64,000 bases of DNA from Channallabes apus. Taxonomy: Eukaryota > Chordata > Actinopteri > Siluriformes > Clariidae. The notes beneath the pieces were generated by a model. It was not told the DNA's origin, did no database searches, and saw nothing but the letters and a program-made list of their open reading frames with translations. The position numbers were made by a program, and so were the translations under genes. The stretch lies in the NCBI GenBank assembly GCA_030522415.1, contig CM060104.1, positions 19,450,825 to 19,514,824 of the forward strand, in the 5' to 3' direction. How positions within the stretch are numbered: position 1 is the stretch's first letter; each line of letters starts with the position of its first letter. This document shows positions 11,939 through 26,100 of this stretch, piece by piece.

Positions 11939-12029
11939 TACTATAATCAAATTAATATTAAATAATAAATATTCTGGCCAGACTTATACGTTGTATAATT
12001 TATTATAAAGATATATAAGAATAGTCAAA

Positions 12030-12532
12030 TATGTCCTCTGCTCGCCTCAGTGTGGGACGGGATTAAAGGTCGGGTAAAGATAAGCAGAGTCCGCGGTGGA
12101 GCGCGGCCAGGAAAGGGTTAAGCAGCAGGAGGAAATCCCGCCTTGCTGACGAACGCTACAGCGACCTTGTAAACACTTAGTTCAGCCCGAGCTGCAGAGC
12201 CACACGGTCGCGCTACGGCGGTACGTTACAATGTAGCACGTTGGGAAGGAACGAGTTATTTCCTTTCTCCGAACACTGCAGCCGACAGCACCGGAGACAT
12301 TTTGGGCGGGAGATGAAGACTGCGCGTGAAGGCGCGAGCGCTGGGCCGATCTACAGTGTTCAGGCTCAGCAGGTGAAAGCAGTACACGGTTAACATATAC
12401 AGTAATTGCCTTCATATTATACGGACAGTGTGTGTGTGTGTCCTCAAGGCGCAACACACACTCCGACATCTGGATGTACTCGTTGTGGAAACCCCTGGCA
12501 GCTTTTCACTTCTTTTTGGAAAGATTGAGACA
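12030..12532 (+). promoter_or_regulatory. adam15 5' flank and 5' UTR, GC-rich
   Basis: Just upstream of the adam15 start, base composition rises sharply and CpGs cluster (12040-12360, with motifs such as gtccgcggtggagcgcggcc). The surrounding sequence is AT-rich. This fits a CpG-type promoter merging into the 5' UTR. The in-frame upstream ATG at 12428 is less likely as the start because the signal peptide begins at 12533. Confidence 0.55.
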
Positions 12533-14266
12533 ATGAGGCTCGGGTTTCTCCTTGTGGTTCGGACCCTTGTCACTGTGCTGATTTTTACACTCACACAAAG
12601 TGTTCACGGCAGACTGAGTGTACCTGTACAGCGTGAGAGGGCGTGGACGTCCTCATCTGTACCTGTGGAAGACTTCAGCACTCAAAGCAGGACAGAGACA
12701 CACCGCCAAGATAATGTGCTGATCAACACACCAGCAATAACTCATTCTGCTCACTCAGGTACGAGTCACCTCGAGAAATCATTACACCATCAGAAAAAAA
12801 AATTGTACTTCAGAAGGACATGCTTTTTATTTTACTATGCATCTTTTACCCCAAAACGTGGCTATACTGTATTTCTTTATGAAAGATGTTAGGGTACATA
12901 AATGGAGAGTCATTTTTAAAAAAGGTGTTTAAAGCTTTATGTTGTATAATACAGTACTTTGCATTTCTAGGTAAAGGTGTAAACTTGCATACCCTTTTGT
13001 AATGTAAGACGTGATGGTGCTTAGAATTAATCAGCAATTTTTTGTTTGCTGTAAAGCATGGTGGTGAAAGCATCATGCTACATTATATAGGGATGGGAAT
13101 CGGCAGGAAGCACTCATTCATTCACTCACTCACTCACTCATCAACTGTACCACTTAATCAGGTATCTAGGGTCGCAGTTAGTTTGTTACAATTCTAATCA
13201 AAATTAGCAAATAATTTGCCCCTACCACACTGGATGTTGCTTGTACTTGCAAACATACAGTACATCAATTAAAAATCTATTTTTTTTAAATAGATTTTGA
13301 AGTCACAAAATGAAAGAATAGTGATATGAAACTGAAACGCTGCTTCTGTTCATTTGGCACTAGGGCTCTATTCAAGCTAGAATGAATAATGGGTTGTTCC
13401 AAATGCCAATCTATTTTGGCACCAAAACATGTGCTTGTTAATCATCTAAAGATGAATAATAACAAAATATTTTCAGCACAATAACAACCCAAAGCAGAAA
13501 GCCAACAAAGCATTGGCTTCAGAAAAAGCAGATCGACATTTTATAATGGCCCAGTCAGAGCCCAGCTCTAAAGCATATATTACACTGTGAAATGATTTGA
13601 ATCGTGATGTGCACAGGAGCACATTTTGATTAATTTGGAGCATTTTTGAAAGTAAATGTGTAATAAAAAATAGTAGACACTTACTCATAAAGACAGTGGG
13701 CTGTATTTACAAAGGGTGTACAATCTTATGCAGCCAGAATACTGATTTTTTTCCCCCCTCTTATTAATTTTCCCTTGTTTCCCTTTGTTTATTACTACGT
13801 ATATCATGTGAAAGGTGGGAAAAGATCTGGCATTATGTTAATTGTTTACGTAAAAAAAAAAAATTAACAGCGGTGAAAGTAATTAATAATTTAGGTGGCA
13901 TTATGGTGTAGTGGTTAGCACTGTTGCCTTGCACCTCCAGGGTCTGGGTTTGATTCCTGTGTGCATGGAGTTTGCATATTCATCCTGTGCTTGGTGGCTT
14001 TTCTCTGGTTGTTCCGGTTTCCACCCACAGTCCAAAAACATGCAGATTAGGCTAAATTGCATTCCCAAATTGCCCATAGTGTGTGCATGTGTGTGTTTCC
14101 TGCAGTGGATTGGCACACTGTCCAGGGTGAACCCCACCTCATGTCTCCTGTGATAGGTTTCAGGCCCGCTGCGACCCTGAATACAGAATAAAGTGGTATA
14201 GATGATGAGTGAGTGAGAAAGTGTAGTAGACTTTATATCCACTTTACTTTTTTTTTGTTTATATTA

Positions 14267-14318
<52 letters not shown>

Positions 14319-17300
14319 TTATGTCATTTTTTGAATGGTACCAGTGGTACTATTATCTATAACGGCATGGGTAAAAATCGGAAACAAAAATAAGACATAA
14401 GCTGTCTGAAATACATAGAACAAAGTTCAAGTTGTATTTTTTACTGTATTTTTAAATTATTAATCTTTTAAAGTTTAGTTCTTCTGTAGATTTGGTTTGG
14501 AACATCTCCTGTTCTGTGCAGTGAGTAAAAAGTCCTGTTTAAACGTTAATATTTCAGCAACACATTGTGTGAGCGCTAAAAGCAATGAAAGAGAAAGCAT
14601 TGTCTTAGCTAAAAACAAAAATCTTCACATTTTTTTGAGTCTTTGTTGGTGTGACTATTTTATTGTGAGCACAGCTTTAGCCTTCAGTCATAAGCAAAAG
14701 TTGCTGATGGTCAGTGTTACCAACCCATGAACATGCACAGCTGCAGACAACATGCACATCTGCGCATTAGTTCCACAGAACAGTTCACAAAGACCACCAT
14801 TGTAAATGCACCAATTGATAAACGTTTATCTGTATAATGAGTAATTGATATAAATATTATACTAACTATACAAACTTAGCAAATAACTTGCTCCTGCTGC
14901 ACAATATTGTATATAAATATAATTATATATAATGTTATATTAAACATTTATCAGGATAATGACTAATGAATGTAAATTACATACCTTCTTATATTGCAGT
15001 ATGAAAAATTGTTTTCTTTTTAAAATGCAACACTAAAAAAACAAACACAGACACACACATACACAACAGATATTCAGCAATAAAAAAAAACAGTCAGTGT
15101 TGTTCATGCTGCTGCGGTTTCAGGTGGCATAAAACGATAAATAGACAGTAACTATAGCAGAGCTTTGATTATGTATACAGTGCACACTGCAATTTCTGTC
15201 ATCATCCACTTATTTCTCATTTAAGTCTTGATCTGAAAACTATGTTATTGCAATATTCTTGGGAACTATAGTGCAGATTAATACATACAATTTCTATGTC
15301 CTATTGCCATTGCTATTTAAGGAGTAATCTATCCTTATGTGAGCTCTGCATCCAATGGCACAAAGTTATTCCTGTAGCTCAAATGCAATAATTAAAAGTA
15401 TCTAAAACTCATAATTGAGGGCTGTGTTCCAATCCACAAAAAGTACACAGAGTAATATGATTAGATAATAATTACACCAGAGGTGTTTTGGCAAAATATT
15501 TCATACTGATGTAATTTTTTTGGTAAAAGGACCAAGTTTCTGCAAGCCCAAAGTATTTTAGCTGAGCTAAAATACATTGGCTAATAGTGTATGCCTCTAA
15601 GGCCAACAAATACAGATTAGCCATTGTTCATTAGCTAGCTAAAGTCCAATGCAGTTCTGCTGTGTGTTCTGTATATTTTATTATTTAATCCACAAATTAA
15701 GTTCTCCAAAAGGTTAAATGTATCCCCTTTTGGGATTAATACATTTCTAAATCTATTTATCTGTAAGGCAAACTTAGCTAGTAGCACAACCAATAAACAT
15801 ACAGTCTGAGGGCAATATTGTAAATATACAATCAGGGGGATGGCAAAAATTTGTAGGATAAAATTCATTTTGGAAATGCAAACATTTAACCTGCACAAAC
15901 ATCAGCTGTTGTCCTCAGTCAGTTATCAAGATTTTTTTAGCTCAGTAATTCTATAAATTGATAACTATACATATTCTGCCTAGGGCAAATAAACTGAAAG
16001 TTGCTCGTTAAATTCCCATGAAAACCTGTCCAGGAAAAAAAACAGCTCTTAGTTATTTATCAATTTCCTTTTATAGCATTATATTGACTCTCATTTTCTA
16101 GTCAGACTTCTTTTGTGCTTGAAGTTGAGGGATGTGATGGTGTTTGAAATGTGAGCTAGCAGATGATGTACAGTATGTGTACAATATGTTGCCGTTGCAA
16201 GATTGTCAAGCGTCACACAGCACCAGAGGAACATATTGCAAAGAATCTTTTGTCCTTCTGTGGTTTAATTATGTTTCTGTAAATGTAGTAATAATGTTTT
16301 TAGAATTCTATTTTCAGTCAAAAACGAACATATGAACGCAGGGAAAACTGTTACAGCTGTGTAATGGATAAGTAGACATTGCTAGGAGGTGGCAGTCAGG
16401 TTAAGACTATTTGAAGAGCAGTAATGATGATGTCATTATCAAGGCTGGCTGGAGTTCTGTCTCTGGAAGACAGCATTGTGATTGCTGATCTAAGCAGCAC
16501 CCATTGAAAATCAGAAATACCTGCTGATTTAAGCAATAAGCTTTTTAGACAAACAAGTATATTTTGATAGAATATGCATGCTCATTCTTTCTCTGTCTCC
16601 CTGCAGTGACAGGTCGTAGCAGAGGAGTTAAGCCCCTGTGGAAGACGCGACCTTTCGTCATTGTGGGTGGACACAGGAGGAGTCTGGGTAACGTTCTACA
16701 GGTGAGGCAAGCAAGACATTTCACTCCATGGCCATGCATTGCAGTATCAGTTTGTGCAGAAACAGACTGCAAAACAGCTTCTAAGCAAGCAAGCACAGGC
16801 TCCTCTATCACTCCACAGCTCCCAGCAATGAAGGGTGAATTTGCTTCCTCCGAGATACACAACGTCAGCTAGTGCATTTCTTTTAAACTGCTGTTTAAAG
16901 CTGTTTAAAAGAAACAGCGTAAACTGCTCTCTTCCGCATACACAAGCTCAGCTCACATACATGCAGAATTGGAAAGTGTCACTCTGACTGACAGGGGAGT
17001 AAGTAATAGGAATCCCTCTCAAGCACAGAACATGACCATTTTTGCTCTTTAGTATTTTCAAGCACAGATGGCTTCAGCTTTGTCACGATTCAAGCTTGCA
17101 ATATTCACGACAATAGGGAGAGCATGTTTTGGTTTTCTGTCTGCTTAACATTTTTTACTCTAAGTGGATTAGATTGTCTTCTAGAACACCAAATGCGACA
17201 GAGTAGAAAATCAGTTTAGAGCTGCTTTGGATGTTGGCGGCGAGGCTGCGTATCTGGGGCTTCAGCAGGATCATGACAGACAGATTTAATCAGGCAAACA

Positions 17301-20300
17301 ATCTTTGTTCTCTGCTCTCAGTTGAGCAAAAGCTTTAGATACTTTTATCAGAAGGCTGCGCTCACTGTCAGCTGTCTTCTGTTAATATGTAAATTGGTGG
17401 CTTTTGGAAACCAGCACTGATTGCAAACAGATCATTTATAAAATTATAAAAACAACAAGATTAGATAGTATTATAATTTATGCCATTTCTTTTTTACAGT
17501 ATGCATACATTAAATATATTGATTGTGATACAAATGACATCACATTATTCATAATCAGTACACATACAGTATTATATGAAGCACTGGGCTACTTATACTC
17601 TGCCTGGCAGTTGCCATTTCAGAAGGGCTAAATTATCGCGCTGCAACAAAAAAAACAACTAAAGAGATTTGAAATTATTGGAACTGGGTTAAGAACTGTT
17701 GTCAGAAAAGAATCATGAATAGAGAGCATTTAAACAGTTGGTAAAGTTGCTTGGTAAAATAATCTACAGTAAAAACCATAGCTATGCTTACTAGTGAAAG
17801 TAATAGCATTTTCATACATACTCACACAGTGTGATGAGAACTCACAGAATTTGAACTAAACAGCTGTGTAGCCATACAAGAAAACCACTTGTTGTTGAGG
17901 TTAATCATGAAAAAAGGCTTCAGTTTTCTAGGGAGCATAAATGTTCCACTTTGGAGCAATGGAAAAAGGTCATTTGGTCTGATGAGTTCAGATTGACCCT
18001 ATTCCTGAGCCATGGGTGCATCAGGGAAAAAAGGGAAGCGCATGAATGCACCCATCATGCATAGTGCCCACTGTTCAAGCCTCTGGAGGCAGTGTAGGGT
18101 TGCTTCAGTTGGTCAGGTCTAGGCTCAGCAGTGTTATGTGGAAATAAAATAAAGTCAGCTGATGACCTGAATGTAGTGAATGACCAGGTTATCGAATCAA
18201 AGTGGTTCTGGGAACTTGAGGAATCATTTCCACACGTCAACTGGCCACCAGCTTGTATGCTGTAATAAAGCTAAAGGTGACTGAATGAAATCTTATGGTG
18301 TAAATTTTGAATAAGTAGTGTATATCTAACACAGATTTATCAGCACATAATAGAATTCCACTCTGAATTATTAACTCGGCTCATTTCAAAAAGAGGTTGG
18401 GAATTAAATATTGAAGTGGATTTATTTAACAATAGCTGCTGTGTAAAGCAGCTTTACAGAAATCCGGGTAGAGTTTTATATTTAGATCCCTAATGATCAA
18501 GCCAGAGGCAAGATTTGGAATGAAAAACTCTCTAAGATGACGATAATGAGCTGCATCTACATTATGTGTGCTGTGTCCTTAGAAGGTCTACCATTGTGCT
18601 CTAACCTGATTTGTGTGCATGCTTGATATAAAAGGATATGATATCAGGGGTCTATGCAGCTGCACAGGACATGGCCATCCCCTTAATGTTGCCTCCACTT
18701 CCTCTTCTCTCAGATCATACTTATTTCAGGAAGTCTCCAGTAAAAAAATGCGAGCGCGCATGCTTCCTTCCTGCACTGCAGGAGGGCAAAAAAAAAGGAA
18801 ACTACCCAGCAGATCCACCTCTCATCACTCCTTGTTCTCTTGTTAAAAAAAGCTCAGAGTGAAGACATGACTGAGCAAACTCTCTGTGCTTTCAGGAACT
18901 GGACCAGACCGGCATTCATTCTAGTTTTTGCTTAACTTTTGAACTTTGTGGCAAAGCAGCACTTACGCACACACATGCACCAAGTAGACATGCCCAGACA
19001 ACAACTTTACTGAGTATTTTAAAGTGTCTAAAAGTTTTAAATTCTTTCTCTTTTACAATATTTGTAACCTACCAAGACACAGTAATCTTAGCAAGTGCAA
19101 ATATCTTAAAATTATTCAGTTTTCCAAAATGTTTTACCGCTTATCCTGTACAGGGTCACGGGATGCCTGGAGCCTATCCCAAGGGACCAGGGATTCTAGA
19201 CGGGGTCACCCTGGATGGGGTGCAAATCCATCACAGGGCACAAGCACACGCACACTCGCACACAACAGGCAACTTGGAAACACCAATTAGTGTAATCTGC
19301 AGGTCTTTGGACTATGGGAGGAAACCGGAGTACCCGGAGGAAACCCACTAAGCACAGGGGGAACATTCAGACCATGTACACAGACACGAGGACGAGACTC
19401 GAGCCATCGACCCACAGTGCTAAACATCGCCGTTAGAGGGTTAACGCTAACCACATTTAAGATCATTAAACCTATTTCTAGATTACCATTTACCCCTAAT
19501 TTTAAGCTTGAACTTGTATTATTCTATTAGCAGATAATGTATCTCATTTAAAGTATTTATTTCTTTAAAGAAGCATTATCTATCTGTAGAATAAGAAATT
19601 GTAAATATTTAAATTTATAAATGTCTCAAAATATGTATAAAGTTTTTTTTTGGTTTATTCTCATATTTATTGTAGGGAATACTAAATATATTTGACTACT
19701 GTATTTTTAGATATTCAACATGTTTTTACTTATTAAGATGTCATATAAGATGCAGTGCCTTCTCAATGTCAGTTGTAATTCGAAGTTACCCACGTTGTCT
19801 TACTCATCTGGTCCTCTATGTTTCAGCTATCATTAGATTTCTGTGTGTGTGCGTGCGTTTGTGTGTGTGTGTGTCAGTGAATCAGGCTGCTTATGCAACC
19901 ATAGCAACTGTGGTCTGTTTTTAGATTGTTTTCCAAAAAGTGAGGAAAGGTGGGGAGCAACATGTCAGTGTTCAGAGAGAGCGGGAGGAAAGGGTGGGTG
20001 ATGCTGTGGGTGTGGGTGGGTGTCGGTATGTAAGGGTGTATGCACATTTCTAATTTATTAGCCTTTTCAGTTCCTTTTAAACTGAACCCCAATTCATGAG
20101 CAAAGTTTGATCCTTTGTCCTGCCCTGTGGCTTTAACAATTATTTGCCTTTCAATGCCAAGTCTGATCTAATTTGATCTAACCCCCTCCGAATTAACCTC
20201 TTACATCCCCAGTGCCTGTTGCTGAGTCTGAAAGTACATTCCTTATTTTAGTCACTGAATACATCTCCTGTTTGTTTATGACTGTACTTACGGATGCTGA

Positions 20301-23075
20301 GACATTAATAATTAATTGCATCTATTCATTTAAGCAATATTTTAACTAATATTTGCTTTTATACAACAGTTCTATAAACACCGTTAATTATCAATGGATT
20401 ATGATTTGTTTTTTTATTTTACCAGGACATATCCTTCCACGACTAGCAGAATGAACTAACCGCAACTGGTGGAGCTAGCGACTAACAGTTAGTGTAATTA
20501 CTCTTCTTTTCTTTAAGCCTGTAGACTCCTGGTGGAGCATATGGCCGCAACAACACCATTCCATCGGACTCTGTTCTGAGCCATTTTCTTCAGCTGGGTC
20601 CACGTCATTCTGGCCGGCCTTCCCTTTGCTCTCAATAGATCTTCTCCACGTCTGTTTAGGTCTCCCCACTTTCCTTTTTCCTCATGGGTTCCATTCCAAT
20701 GCTTGCCTTGTGACATTGTCGAATGGTTTTCGAAATGCATGGCCTATCCAGCCTCTTTTTCTCTTCTTGATGTCTTGACCGACCAGGTTCTGGCTGGTTC
20801 TCTTCCACAGATCTGTGTTCGAGATCTTCTCAGGCCATCTAATGTTAAGGATGTGCCGCAGGCACTTATTGATGAAACTCTGTATCTTATTGGTAATGGT
20901 GTTGGTTACCCGCCACTTCTCGAATCCATACAGGAGAACTGCTTTCACGTTGGTGTTAAAGATGTGGATTTTGCTGCGCTGAGATAAGGCTTTGGAGTTC
21001 CAGATGGGTCTCAGGGTGTTGAATGCAAACCTTGCTTTGTTGATCCGGCTCCTAACGTCCTCATCTGCACCGCCATCACTGCTGACTGCGCTTCCTAGAT
21101 AGACGAACCGGTTAGTTTCCAGTGTAATTACAGTTAGTGTAAATAAAAGTAGTTTTAAATTCTTACTGGTACTACTGTACTGTATGTAGCCAAAGGTTGA
21201 AGAGGTGGTGGACAGTCCTGTGAATTTTAAGTTTCTCTTTCTATTTCGATATATTCCACTTTAGGATATCAGCTCCATTTACTTACGGTTTTCAGGGTTA
21301 AATCCCAAATAGCATTAAATACAAAGATAGTGCACAAGGGTGTATAATCCCTTGCTCAACAAACCAAGTACAGTAGGGCCCTTAATTAGGGGTTACAGAG
21401 GGATTTGGGATTCAGCCTTGTATTAGATTCTAGTTAGCATTACTCAGAACTCAGAAAACGTTATTGATCCAGCAGGAAATTGCTTATGTGATGACTGCCA
21501 TAACACACAAAGACACAGAGACACCAAAACAATATTAAATAAAATTAGGCATAAATAAAATAACTCAGGCAATTCAGAACTACTTAGAAGCAGTTATTAT
21601 GTAGACGGATTGTTGTTTAAGAAGGTGTTGGGAACTTTTTCAGAGACCAGGAGACGTTAGGATATCATTCAAGCAGAAGTTACTCTTTATTGAGAACTCG
21701 CCGAGCGTCGCTGTAGTCATCCAAGTCTTTCTTACAACTCAGCTCTGGAGAGTTTATACTTTACAAGAGGGAGGGATACAAAGAGGTGGAGACAATCTAA
21801 ACAAAGCATAGTGTGGTACCGGAGGCAGCCTGGTAACGGAAGTTCCCCAGCCCTGATCTCATCAGCATAACAGTGGCTTTCAAATGCATAGGTGATAATC
21901 TAATCAGCCTGACAGTATCCCCCAAACCTTTACATTATCATAGAGACAATGGCACGGCCTGGCCTTGAGATTAGCATTCACATTGACTTTGGGACCCTAC
22001 CCAGTGCTCAGGAAGTACATAAAGACAAAAGGTTAATGTCTCTGACACCTGGGCTACCAGACTTGTATCTTCTCAGAATGTCACCAACTTTACCTTGAAA
22101 TGTAAAACCCAATGTACATAACTTGTTCAGTTTATATACTATTATGTTGGAAGCTAGATTTAACATTATATAAATTTGTAATCCTACAAAGGCATGACAT
22201 TATCAGATGTATTTTCTTGATGAAAGTGCTTCCGTGACTGTTGGTTTTGGCATGTACGTAGCTGCTCTCTCCTCAGTACTGCGGACCTACTTTCACTCAT
22301 GCTGTGACCAACAGTTCGTGTAACGATTGTAGAACATCTGTGACATAATCTGATGCATAAACATCCAAGTGCTGTTACTGTCTATTATCACCACTCATGG
22401 AAAACCCCTTCTGCAATCAAATGACTCTATGTCTATGTCTAATGTGACCCTGTCAAGGATAACGTACTAATTGTTGTACAATACACATCTTAAACCCAAA
22501 ACACATCAATATGCATTATCTACTGTATCAGATAACAATGATCAGAACAATTTAACTCATAGACAATGCATGTTGTGTGTATGTTGGTCAGTAGTTGGTT
22601 GTTATATTTACAGTGACAGGCTACTTCACATCTTTAAAAGAACTGAATATCAAATGTGTAAGTGTCACATGTATGCTGTTGTAGAGAAATAATGAACACC
22701 AGGATGGTGTGACGTGGCCTGATGCATCCCACAAGCTTAATAACATCATGAAGCTGATCATTATTAGGTTTAAAATGTTTAGTGCCCATGAAAAAGTTAG
22801 TTTCTGTCATCGAATACATTATAGCAGCTATAAATTGCCATATCCCAATCAGCCCGTTTTATTCTCCTTATTAAACCTAATTATGCACAAAACAAAATTG
22901 TTACATCACTGCGAAATCAGAACACGCTAAGTCATCTGTCCTTAAATGAGGTTTCTGACTACCATTGAGAAAGCCATAATGACTGTTTCAAAGCGTCGAC
23001 ACATTTAAGATCCCTTCCATAAATGTTCAACAAATATTTTCTTACAGAATGCCTTACTAATTATAACATTTTCTT

Positions 23076-23138
<63 letters not shown>

Positions 23139-26100
23139 TTTTTATATCTATATATTATTATATATTATTTATCTTCACAGTAGTGAGATATTTCAAAACT
23201 CCATGATGAAGTGTGGGCAGGAAACATTTAGTTTTTGGTTTGTGTAAGAATGCATCCTCAAGTGGTTCTCATGCTTGACAACAGCAAGTTTTTGCATTTT
23301 CATTTAGACAAAGATTTTTTTTAAAGAACAAAAGAGGAAAAACCCAGTTTTTATTAGGGTTGTTCCGATTCCGATACTGGTATCAGAAATGCTGGCGATA
23401 CCACAAAAAAATCTGACATCGGAATCAGCGAGTATTTGAGTCCACGTACCGATCCGATACCATTTTAATAAACATAACCTATTTATACCCGCTAGTTTTG
23501 CTAGCTTAGCTTACTTACAGAGTGTCACGGCGTGCGCCTGTGATGGGCGTGCGCCCAAATTGATATCGCTCCTCGCTCACTAGTTAGGCGGCCTCCCCCC
23601 CCCCTTTAGGTATGTGAAGGAGCAGGGCCGCAGAATCAGGCAACGGCCCATGAGCTATCGGCGCTAATGATCCTGGCGCTATAAAACACAGCGGGGAGTG
23701 TAGCTCGGGGTCTGACTGTTGGGAAGCTGGACTTTGCGACGTGGTGGATTTTATGAGAGACAGTGGCACAAGAGTGGGGCAATGTGATGCGCCCAAGAGA
23801 CTTTAAAAAGGTGGGTGCCTTTGATCTCCGCGAGAGGAGCGCGTGAACGAGCTGCGTGTGAACGAGCACCTTCACTTCCGCATAGAGCCCGCCTTCGCAT
23901 CCCTGCCGCCGAAGTGGAAAAGGCCGCAGAGAGTCTTTAACCCTTTCCTTCCCCATTTTTCTAAATAAATGACCCTTTTTCCTGTAAGGCCTCGCCTCGT
24001 GTCCGTGTTTCATGGTGTCGCCCGTGCATTTAGGGTCGAACCCGTTACACAGGTCTAGTAGTATTTTACTTAAAAAAAGAAATGCTATACTGTACAGATA
24101 CTCACCCAGGTATCGGATCAGTATTCGGTATCGGCCGATACCCTGAGCCCAAGTATCGGAATCGGTATCGGGAGGGGAAAAATGCTATCGGAACATCTCT
24201 AGTTTTTATCAACACCAAAGTATCTATAAATGGGTCAAACTAAATCTATCAGTTGTATTACAGTTGGAACTATTGTCTGTTGTAACTAAGCTCTGAATTA
24301 GTCAATATTACATTCCTCTAAACTCTGAACAGGCTTATGTTGCCTATTGCTGCCTCATATTCTGGTTTGTTTTAGCTTTAATCTCTTTAAAACCAACGAC
24401 TTAGTCATGTACATTTGTCACACTTGGGGTCTCTGTGATGCTGTATTTTACATATGTAAGTATAATTATGTATTTTTATTTTTAAGTCAGTGATTAGACT
24501 GCAGATCAGTGAGGCACACTGTGTTGTTTATCAGCATGACTGCATCTCAGAACAGGCATTTAATGACCCATGAGTGTGATACAATTACTGAAATTGATGA
24601 AAGGAAGAAAAGAAATCGGCCATGTGTGACAATAAGGACGTTTTCTCTTAGAGACAGAACACAAGGTTTTATAGAGCTTTCATCTCTCATTAACCCATGC
24701 TTGTGAAATATTGATGTGTTGTCTAAAAGCCATGATTTGTATGGAAGCCAAGAGACTATCAGAGACAGGGAGTGGTGTATTTTGTTACTGTAGCTGAAAA
24801 TTTCAAAACATTCGCTTTTGATCCAAAGTACTAATCAAGAATGTTCAAGTGTAATTAAGATCTAAGCCACCAGCGTCTGGCAGTAGTCATTTAGTCATTC
24901 GAGAGACACTATAGTGTCTTAATGCTATCTTTACTGTCTCCATACTGGATTACTTTCTCACAACCACAGACTAATGTAATAAGCAATTCTGTTATGAGTA
25001 ACTGGAAGGAAGACAGACCTTGCTCAACCACCCTCTATCCTCTAATGTTTTCCCATCCCTCTCTTTATTCTGGCTCTGCTTTGCTTATAAACCACACCCA
25101 GCATTCATGCGCTGCTGAGGTCATCCCGCCAGCTGGAACATGTGTGTAGGGATATTGCATCATGGATAGAAGGTGGGTGTGCGAATGTGCGATAGCAAGA
25201 CAGAGCAGTAAAGGGTGGTGCAGACATCGGTGTAAGGCGGTTGAGGTCAGAAAGAAGTTGAAAGCCTCCGGAAAGTCAGGAGATATCAGCATGAACATGG
25301 TGAACAAAGAATGCAGCGAGTGAAAGGTCAGAAAGAAACTGCAGGAAGGAGAAGACAGAATGGATAAGATAGAGAAGGAGGAGGAGGAGAATTTGACGTG
25401 TTGTGGGAGGTGTTATCTGCTTAGCATAGTTCTGAGTGTATCATACTGTCATTAGTTCTGTCTCTTGATGCCAGTGATTGTCCTGTGATCACATCGGAGA
25501 GAGGACAGCTCACGCCCCTTACGCTCCTTCTTTACCTCATCTGTTTACCATCATTCTCTTCTCTTACTGTCTCCTTTATATCCATTTGATTTCCCCTTTC
25601 TCGGTTTTCTCGTCTCTGCCTATTCTCGTCATCCATTAACATGTCCCATGAGAAGCTTCCTGTTTCTCCCAAGCCTTTTCTTCTGTTTCTGACTGCTGCT
25701 CCATGGTTTACTCTGCAGTCATATTTCTACACTTCGCATTGTTTGCATGGAAGCACCAGTTGGCAGTTTGCCTACGTTGCACAAAAATATCTCAAGTATT
25801 CATGTCTGAGCTCTTTCCTTTGAAGTCTGCACATAAACGAATACACAAACTCCACTGTTTGAAATGTATATCATTAAAGCAGGAGCAGTTTCATTTCTTC
25901 TAAGTACTCAGTATAAAATCAGCATCATTCAGAGATGATAGGGAGCAGCACATTGTTCTCTAGTCAACCTCCACTCCTTAACCTCATGATGAATCAGACA
26001 GAGAGCTGTGGAAATGCACTGCAAAGCTTCCTTTAATTGTCCACAGCCTTCTTTTCTCTTATGATGAATCGAGTGATAACTGTCTAAGGGGCCGGTTGTT

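Noticed and set aside
12428..12532. Upstream in-frame ATG for adam15
   Set aside because: The added peptide is not hydrophobic and would bury the signal peptide that starts cleanly at 12533.
13901..14242. 113-codon minus-strand frame
   Set aside because: Lies entirely within a SINE copy; the same translated motifs recur at every SINE.
16545..16872. Overlapping frames of about 100 codons on both strands
   Set aside because: They span adam15 exon 2 plus flanking intron; only 16607-16701 is supported by splice sites and phase.
23023..23247. 74-codon Tyr/Ile-rich frame
   Set aside because: Produced by the (TA)n microsatellite.
23636..24013. 125-codon minus-strand frame
   Set aside because: It lies entirely within the solo LTR and is antisense to its promoter and AATAAA order; no homology recognised.
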